DNA of 64,000 nucleotides, taken from NCBI GenBank assembly GCA_006503535.1, contig QYRS01000006.1, forward strand, positions 3,472,001 to 3,536,000. The letters are read 5' to 3'. This stretch comes from Arthrinium phaeospermum (lineage: Eukaryota > Ascomycota > Sordariomycetes > Amphisphaeriales > Apiosporaceae). Both the position numbers and the translations under genes were made by a program. The notes beneath the pieces were generated by a model. The model saw nothing but the letters and a program-made list of their open reading frames with translations. It had not been told where the DNA came from and ran no database searches. Positions 57,236 to 64,000 of this stretch are shown here, in pieces. The number at the start of each line of letters is the position of its first letter. The first letter of the stretch is position 1.

Positions 57236-59048
57236 TCAACCTCCCACTCTGTTCGCCACTGTCTGAAGTCCATCCCGACCAGATGTCCCAATAATGAACT
57301 GATCGCTGGAACACTCCACGTCGTACACACCCGTCGGTTCAAATTCGAAGTCGAAGCGCTGAACCAGAGCAGCAACCACCATGTATAACTCGGCCCAGGC
57401 AAGACTATTACGTACGGGTAAGCAAGCAGTCACAACGACGCCCGAGACCTGAGGATTGGAGGGGACGGAAAAGGAAGCAATGGCTTACTGCATTCCCAGG
57501 CACCTCCGGGTGCCCCTCCCGAAAGGGGCAAACGTCTTCTCCGCCTTTCGCCTTACATCCAAATCCATCCACCTCTCCGGGTCAAAGCGCTTCGGGTCCG
57601 GATACAGAACCGGGTCGTGATGCATCAGCAACGTTGTCATACCCACTGGGGTTCCTGCCGGTATGACCCATTCATTGTACGTTAGGTCGCGGTCCGGTGC
57701 TATGCGCTGTGCACGTGTCGACAACCCCGGGCTCAGTCGCAAGCCCTCCGTCAGGACGGCCGTCACATAAGGCAGCTGCTCCAGTGCGCCGAGGCGAAGG
57801 TTCGAGGACTCGTCTTTGTTGTTTTCCTTGTTTCGTGCGTCGGCCAGCTCTGACCTCAAGCGCCGCAGGATGTCTTGGTTCGTGTATATATGGTAGAGTG
57901 TCATCCGCAGGGTGTTAGCCACCGTCTCGAAGCCGCCCCTGGTGATGGTCCCGACCTCTTCGAACACCCGTCTCAGGCTCTTCTCGGTAGGCGGGACCTG
58001 GGAGTCCAAGATCTCGTGCACGATAGTGCGCGGGGTATCATCTGGACCATCGGTACAGGGGGAAGCAGTGGTCAAAGAGGTATAATACTCCATCGTCACT
58101 TTCATCATGTCCTAAGGACGTGTTTTTAGACAATGTGAAACAAGATAGAGAAGGAACAGAAGTTCAAATCGGTCGCAGGGAAAGGGTAAATACACCACTA
58201 CTCACCTGTAGAAAGAAAACGAATGGCAGGACGCCCTCACCGCCCGTCTTCCGAGCAATGAGGTTGGGCATCTTGCTCATGAGGGAAACGTACCAGGGGA
58301 AGTGCTTACTCCTTTGCCAGAGACTACCTGAAGTCTGGGGCATAACCGCCACATCCGCGTTGAGGTCTTGGGTGTCAAGAATGTGGTAGCGCTTCCCAAT
58401 CACGAACTCGATGGACACGTCGCGTGTGAAGGCGCTGATGGCGACCCCTAGGCTGATTCGATCCGACGATGAACCTGCAAACTCCTCGACTTTGCGGCAT
58501 AGCTGCGAAACCAACCGCTGGACGATGTCGATGCGGCTAGCCACGTTCGCCTTGGAGAAGAAGGGGTTCAGGGCAGCACGACGGCGTTTGTGGATGCTGT
58601 GCTTAACGGTGCAGATGGTGGATAAAGGGGCCCCAAAGGCGTCCCAGGCCCATTCGTACTTGTCCCATGGCCCGTCATGGTTGTACAGCTTCTCGTAGAA
58701 GCTCGGGTGGCTGACGTGAAGCTCATGGGGGCTGATGCGGATTATGGGACCTGGCAGGGCTCGTTGTCAGAGACGACGCTTACGGCAGACCCGCACGGAT
58801 CATGATGTACCATATTTCTTGTGCATTTCTGCAATCTTGAAGGTATACTGTCCGTTGCAGACGACGTCATAGTAGGCCTCGAAATAACGCGTGATGGCTG
58901 CCAGCCGTGGACCGGGGAATTTGGCGAGAGGATGGAGGTACAAGCGGTAAAACACCAGGGTGAGAGCATAGAGAGCAACCGACACGAGAAAATGCATCCA
59001 CGACAGTACATCAAGAATCGAACCCATTTCATGAAGGGAAATCGCCAT
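57236..59048 (-). CDS. Cytochrome P450 monooxygenase
   Basis: Exons 59048-58811, 58750-58206, 58111-57489 and 57404-57236 give 524 aa. The start ATG at 59048 yields an N-terminal membrane anchor (residues ~10-32) followed by the proline-rich hinge [12 protein letters not shown]. The I-helix reads RGGFETVAN, the ExxR motif is EGLR, and the heme loop [14 protein letters not shown] places the heme-ligand Cys at residue 465. The last splice restores GMHLAWAEL, as expected for fungal P450s. It would be an ER enzyme working with the P450 reductase. The substrate and clan are not assigned. No polyketide, peptide or terpene synthase lies within the window, so a biosynthetic cluster is not supported. 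Confidence 0.92.
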
Positions 59049-59394
59049 CTTTGATAAAATCACCAGACACAATGCGATCACATTGCTCCTAAAATATTAA
59101 GTTGAGGGGAAAGGGACTGCTACTCATATAACCCTTTACGAGAGACGCAATCCAACAACATGCGGGACTTGACTGATGCAAGGGGTACGCGGTTGGCTGG
59201 GCCGGCGGTTATTCAATAGGCTGCCAGGGCAGCGAACCAATGGCCTGCCACCTACGCTCAAACCCAATTTCGCAAGGTCGCCGCGGCCCGGTGCACTGAT
59301 CAGTCCTACTAAAATATGTACGTTTTGGATCGAACATTTACATTTATATCTGCGAAACACCAAAAGCGAGGTTGGAAGTGGCGAAGTATAATAA
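59049..59394. other. Promoter side of the P450 gene, left flank of repeat
   Basis: No gene was supported. Composition changes abruptly to AT-rich at the right end. Confidence 0.5.
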
Positions 59395-59401
59395 GGTTAT
59401 C

Positions 59402-60413
59402 TCCTCTTAAGTAAAAGGTTAAACTATATTAATTTAAGAGTTTATATTTATATATAAAGTATTAATATTAATATTATTAATCGGTAAGGTTTAAAATTAT
59501 TTAAATAACTTTATATAATACTTTCTCTTTTTTTTTTTTTCTTTTTTTTTCTTTTAACGTTTTAATAAATGCTATTATATATAGCCTCGGCATGGTTTAT
59601 TACCGCCTTAATTAATTTATTCGTTATCCTTTTCATTAAGCTTTTCGATTAACGCTTAAAATTAAGGGTTTTTTAAGTAAATATTACAATTAAAAAAGAA
59701 TATTTAAATAATATTTTTATTTATTTTTATTTATAAAAGTCTTTAAATAATTTAATTTATTTAATAAAGAAAGCTTTATTATCGTTAAAATTTTATTGTT
59801 TTAAAAAAAGCTCGTAATTAATAATATACGTTTTATAAAAAATTAATTTAAATAAAGGATTTCTTTAAGCTTTATATTTAATAATTTTTAAAAGTTTTCG
59901 AAATCGTTTATATTTATTTAAAAATTTCGAAGTATTAAAGTAAATAATTTTATATTAATTATTTATTATTAACTTTTTTTTTAATAATATATTAAACGTT
60001 AATTAATTTCGAAAATTTTCGTTATTATAGTAGATAAGTGTAATAATAAATAATATATATATTATATTAAATAAAAAATTTAGTTTAAATAATTAATAAA
60101 GGAAATAAGAATAATTTTTTATATATAATCCATTAAATTATTAATAACGATTAAAAATAAAACTAGAATTAAAGAGGGAATTTTATAATTATCGGTTATT
60201 ATTAAGCTTTTATTAATTTATAAGAGTTATAATTAATTATTAAAATATTTTTAAAAGTTTTAAAAATATTAAATATAATACTTTATTTTTAAGTTTATTA
60301 TTTTTAAAGTAATTTATTCTTTATAAGTCTTTTATTTTTACCGGGAAACCTTAGTACGAATCGAAAAAAAAAGAAAGAAGAAAAAAAAAAAAAAAAAAGA
60401 AAGAAGATGATGG
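59402..60413 (+). mobile_element. Decayed, AT-rich retroelement-like repeat
   Basis: About 1 kb of very AT-rich, RIP-like sequence ends in an A/G-rich tail (60363-60407). The 7-base word GGTTATC flanks it at 59395-59401 and 60414-60420, a possible target-site duplication. Its last ~100 bases (about 60270-60370) closely match the right edge of the window (63880-64000) in the same orientation. A 5'-truncated non-LTR element is the simplest reading. No coding sequence survives. Confidence 0.6.
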
Positions 60414-60420
60414 GGTTATC

Positions 60421-61125
60421 CTGAGAGGAGCTCAATTGGGGATGCAACGGGGTCAATATGGAATTGATGGTTAGAGGAGAGCTCTTTTTGCTAGGACTGT
60501 GGCTGCAACCCAAGCCCCACAGCCACACACGCACCTAACGAGTACCAGTACATGCAGCTATGCCTCAGCTTCTGAGGTAACTCAGTTGCCTGTGTCAAGG
60601 CAGTCAAGTAGGTTGCCGCACCTGAAACTCAACATGCAAAGCGCAACTCTCAATTGTCGGTTTGGCGCTGGAAAGCTGCTCATCTGATTGTCTCGCCCGC
60701 GAAAACCTCGGTGGTGACAGTTTCGGAACTGCAATTGCCAAATCTCGATGATCTAGCATCACGTGATCCGGCGAAGCTTTGGCGCATTCGCGGCAGCCAG
60801 GGAAAGGAACGACGTCAATGAATGCCACTGTCACATCTCAACTTTCAATCTCCCACCGGGCTCTCTTTATCGTTTCATTTCCCCTCAATGCACCATCCCC
60901 CTCAAACCTGATACAATCCCCGCTCAATTCCATTGTTTGCCCAAACCTCACATCATTTCTTCCAGAAGGAGGGAAAGCAGTTGTTCCAATTGCCTTCTGA
61001 AACGGGCATACAACACCTGCACTCCAAGCCCAGGACTCCCTCCCACTGGAGCCGCTAAGCTCAGTGCAGTAGGTCCCCACTAAACCCACTGTCCCCCACA
61101 CCCCGCCACTTGCCTGCAGCACACA
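60421..61125. other. Intergenic, promoter of SWIM-RING gene
   Basis: No gene was supported. Short frames on both strands lack protein-like content. Confidence 0.5.
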
Positions 61126-62064
61126 ATGGGGGGCCAATCATCCCAAAGCTCGTCGCGAAAGCGCAAGCAACCCGAATACATCGACCTTACAGGAGAAGAA
61201 GAAGTTGAAGAGAAGCCCAAGAAGTCGAGAAAGAAGGACCCCAACGAAGAAAAGCGATTGAGAGTCTTCCGCACAAAGGCCCCGCAGGCCTTCCGCGAAA
61301 TCTACCAGCGCGCCACCACCCAGCGGTTCTACGTCCTGGGCCGCACGCGCTGCGGCGACGACTGGTGCCCCGAAGAGGTCGTGGAGCTGACGGGGTCGAC
61401 CGGCAACATCTACCACGTCCACGTCGCCCGGCAGCCGACGTGCGACTGCCCGCACGGCCTCAAGGGCAACCAGTGCAAGCACATCCTCTACGTCCTGTCG
61501 CGCGTGCTGCACGCGCGCTTCGACCTGGTCTACCAGCTGGCCCTGCTCAGCAGCGAGCTGTGGGAAATCTTCCAGGGCGCCCCGCCGATCGAGGTGGGCG
61601 ACGAGGCCGAGGGCGCCGCCGCGGACAAGAACCGCAAGGCTGTCGAGGGCGACTGCCCCATCTGCTTCAGCGAGTTCGAGGCCGGCGACAAGACGGTCTA
61701 CTGCAAGGCCACCTGCGGCAACAACATCCACACCGAGTGCTTCGAGATGTGGGCCGCCACCAAGCGCCAGTCGCCGGGGGCCAAGGACCAGGTCACCTGT
61801 CCCATGTGCCGGAGCCTCTGGCAGGGCGACGACGACGTGGTCAAGAAGATTATGAACACGGGCGTGGTGGGGCGCGAGGGCTACGTCAATGTGGCCGACC
61901 AGTTGGGTATCAGCCGCGTACGAGGTGAGTGCGAATGAACGACCATGGGCGTGGTATTGAAAGCAACAATGAATATCTGACTGATGCTCCCCCTAGATAC
62001 AAGCACATACTATGACGGACCCAGGCGGGGCGTGTCCTACGGTGGTTGGGGCGGATGGTACTAG
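61126..62064 (+). CDS. SWIM and RING zinc-finger protein, putative E3 ubiquitin ligase
   Basis: Exons 61126-61924 and 61997-62064 (phase 1) give 288 aa. The N-terminal 45 residues are basic and acidic tracts with a probable nuclear signal (KPKKSRKK). A SWIM finger follows: C106, C108, C117 and H119 in the CxCx(n)CxH pattern. A RING-type finger starts at C177 (CPICFSEF), continues with KATCGNNIHTECFEMW, and ends CPMC. The SWIM-then-RING order is that of MEX/ZSWIM2-type ubiquitin ligases. The short second exon adds a Gly/Tyr/Trp-rich tail. Substrates are unknown. Confidence 0.88.
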
Positions 62065-62573
62065 GTCCTGGTATTTTATAGGCACGCAGAAAGCGTAAAT
62101 GCCGAAGAGCAGGTGGTTGAGCCCGTTATTGTTTTTCAGTGAGATTTGATGGTGATTTCCCAGGTTTTATATATTATAACCGTGGGGGTATGTTTCTCCT
62201 ACTCTCCTGGCGTGTTAGTTATGGAATTTTGCGAGTTACCAACCTTTATTGCCAGCTGTGCCTGATAAGCGGAGGCTCAGCATAAGAATTGGGGTTGGTA
62301 GCAGTCAGTTAAGATCTCAGGACCACTTCATACAGTTTCTCAATTGTACCTCGATCTGATGAGCCGAGGTAGAAATGGAAGATAGCGTGCATTTGTTTTC
62401 TAGTGGTCCAATACTAACTACCATGTGCCCCACCATAAACAATTAGTGATATTTTCTGTTGGCTGTCAACTTCTCCAGATTAACTCCAGTGACAAGAAAT
62501 TGCGAACCGATACCTTCGTAACTCATAGTCGGGACCGCAAATGTGCTTAAGCCAAGCCGAGGAAATGTTTCTA
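62065..62573. other. Intergenic, convergent 3' regions
   Basis: Between two convergent genes. No gene or repeat was recognised. Confidence 0.5.
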
Positions 62574-63662
62574 TCAATAGTGCTCTACAGAGTAAAGGAG
62601 CTTAGGATAATGCCACCCAGGTGCAATGCAAAAGAATACAGTGAAGACCCATACATGCCCAAACACTCTGAGCCAAGTTACTCGTCCAGAACACCGCATT
62701 CCTCTGAGGGTATCTTTTATCATCGTTTCAACCAAGCAGATAACCCAGTTTAGTAGGAAGAAACGCAGCTCACTGATTAGGAAGTGCTGCCGGTGCAGAA
62801 CAAGGTTGACGACAGCATGGCTGAGAGCTCCTAATACAAATATCCAGAATGAAACAAAAGCTCCGCGAGCCAGCTTGCTTCGTAAATAACGGGGTGATGG
62901 TATTATAAGCATGTACGTGCGAACATGAAGCCGATGCCAGAAGACTCCCCAGAACCGTCGCAAGGTGTACGCCTCCATGAGATTCCCAAACAACGGCGGC
63001 CACTCTTCGGGTTTGTCCCAGCCCAATATAGCGACGAAGAGGATGGCGGCTAGATCATGGCCCACGGTGAGGGTGTAATAAGCCGTCCATATCCAGGAGA
63101 CTGACATGATGCCGCGGATTTCCTTATTCGAGGCCGACGGTACCAACCCCTGATGTGCTGGAGAGAAGTCGTCGAGAGTCGCGCCCAGACGTAGAAGGAG
63201 GAAGGCCATTGTTGACGAAACTCCATGTTCGATAGCCCAGAGCGCGCAGAGACGGGCGCCTCTCTTGGCGGCGAACCACAGGCGCTGGTTGCCAGGTCGC
63301 TCAGCAAGGTCGACTTCATATCTGTCGAGCGGGAGGTTGCGTACATTGCTCCATACTCTGTAGATAGTGCGTATGCGCTGAGACATGCTTGTGTCGTGCA
63401 GTCTGACCACCGACGTCTGCAGAAATACGATGGCGGTGGAGTGGATGGTGAGACCAATGATGAACGGGGCGGCGAGCAGAGAGTAGAAGGGGGGCGATGA
63501 TTGGATGCTGATAGCTACGAGCCACGCTATGACACTGGTTGTATGCAGGATTCCGAAAGCCAGGCGTATTCGGTCGTGCGAAGGCCGTTGGACCGCCAAG
63601 GAGAATGATGTGGTTGCTGCTATCAAAGATAACATCGATAATAGGGTCAGATGAAGCTCCAT
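62574..63662 (-). CDS. Wax-synthase-like membrane acyltransferase
   Basis: Single exon, 362 aa, with about seven membrane helices. Residues 1-25 form a first helix or signal anchor. The diagnostic stretch is the cytoplasmic NLMEAYTLRRFWGVFWHR, the wax-synthase-domain motif with the proposed catalytic His. A later HAVVNL sits in a membrane helix, as in the family. Fungal relatives transfer acyl groups (often acetyl) to terpenoid or other secondary-metabolite alcohols in membranes. The substrate is unknown. The nearest possible partner is the P450 about 3.5 kb away across the decayed repeat, but a link is not shown. Confidence 0.82.
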   Translation of the reverse strand: MELHLTLLSMLSLIAATTSFSLAVQRPSHDRIRLAFGILHTTSVIAWLVAISIQSSPPFYSLLAAPFIIGLTIHSTAIVFLQTSVVRLHDTSMSQRIRTIYRVWSNVRNLPLDRYEVDLAERPGNQRLWFAAKRGARLCALWAIEHGVSSTMAFLLLRLGATLDDFSPAHQGLVPSASNKEIRGIMSVSWIWTAYYTLTVGHDLAAILFVAILGWDKPEEWPPLFGNLMEAYTLRRFWGVFWHRLHVRTYMLIIPSPRYLRSKLARGAFVSFWIFVLGALSHAVVNLVLHRQHFLISELRFFLLNWVICLVETMIKDTLRGMRCSGRVTWLRVFGHVWVFTVFFCIAPGWHYPKLLYSVEHY

Positions 63663-63879
63663 GACTGTGATTGGGGTGTTGCCAGTTCAGTAAGGATGAC
63701 GAGTAATTTAGGCGAAACAAAACAGTCTAAATGAGCTATGGCCCCCTCTTCGTCGACATAGTGGATGGTATGCAGCCTTTTGTACGTAGTCCGCTGAGTT
63801 ACCAGTAGCGACCGGAGATAGGCCTGGAACCGGACAAGGGATTTAGTAGTTACCGGCTTTCATGAATTTTTCAAAGTTA

Positions 63880-64000
63880 TATAGTTTATTTTTAAGTTTA
63901 TTATATTCAAGGTAACTTACTCTTCATTTTGTTTTAAGTCTTTTTTTTTACCCCGTAGCCTTAGTATAAATCGAAAGAATAAAGAAGAAGAAGATAGCCC
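63880..64000 (+). repeat. Second copy of the 3' end of the AT-rich repeat (cut by window edge)
   Basis: It shares TTTATTTTTAAGTTTATTA, AAGTCTTTT and a CCTTAGTA(C/T)(A/G)AATCGAAA block with 60270-60370, then a purine-rich A/G tail. The orientation is the same. The element may continue beyond the window. Confidence 0.65.

Noticed and set aside
57236..63662. Secondary-metabolite gene cluster (P450 plus wax-synthase-like enzyme)
   Set aside because: No backbone synthase is present, and a HET gene and a decayed repeat intervene. Two tailoring-type enzymes are not enough.
1..64000. CRISPR arrays, rRNA operons or bacterial features
   Set aside because: No spaced direct repeats of CRISPR form and no rRNA-like sequence were seen. 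Gene structure is eukaryotic throughout.

Overview
The window is nuclear DNA of a filamentous ascomycete (Pezizomycotina, most likely Sordariomycetes). Evidence: short introns with GT/GC...AG ends and CTRAY branch sites, HET-domain and NACHT genes, a Pth11-type rhodopsin-fold receptor, an unmistakable HacA/Hac1 bZIP gene with an IRE1-type intron, and sharply bounded AT-rich blocks typical of RIP-mutated repeats. Nothing looks prokaryotic. No rRNA, tRNA or CRISPR was supported. Splice sites were read by eye and all exon coordinates are predictions.

Layout. 1-8.6 kb is an accessory, defence-like block: the 5' end of a gene with a SEFIR/TIR-like domain (-), a conserved fungal membrane protein (-), and a protein combining a trypsin-like protease domain with an intact His/Asp/Ser triad, a Ser/Pro/Arg repeat linker and an AAA-like module with a degenerate Walker B (+), followed by a second diverged AAA-like module. 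8.6-13.8 kb is non-genic DNA leading into hacA (13.8-15.5 kb). 17.4-22 kb holds a 1133-aa conserved fungal protein (+) and a Cys-rich low-complexity protein (-). 22.8-24.7 kb is a TIR element with TA target-site duplication, AT-rich decayed ends and an intact unrelated gene inside. 25-28.8 kb holds an unknown protein and a secreted amidase whose first two introns are homologous to each other. 28.8-32.8 kb is non-genic.

32.8-41.6 kb is a metabolism and membrane block: a rhodopsin-fold GPCR-like protein, a two-TM protein, an alpha/beta-hydrolase esterase with an apparent frameshift, and a Baeyer-Villiger-type flavin monooxygenase. 41.8-48 kb is a second recognition block: a HET protein next to a lipase-NACHT NLR (-). 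49.8-54.4 kb holds a multi-pass membrane protein (+) and a secreted GH92 alpha-mannosidase (-). 55-59 kb holds another HET protein (+) and a cytochrome P450 (-). 59.4-60.4 kb is a decayed retroelement-like repeat whose 3' end recurs at the right edge of the window. 61-63.7 kb holds a SWIM+RING protein (+) and a wax-synthase-like membrane acyltransferase (-).

The points most worth pursuing are the protease-AAA architecture and its duplicated module, the TIR element carrying a non-transposase gene, the pair of homologous introns in the amidase gene, the hacA frame switches, and the clustering of recognition-type genes.
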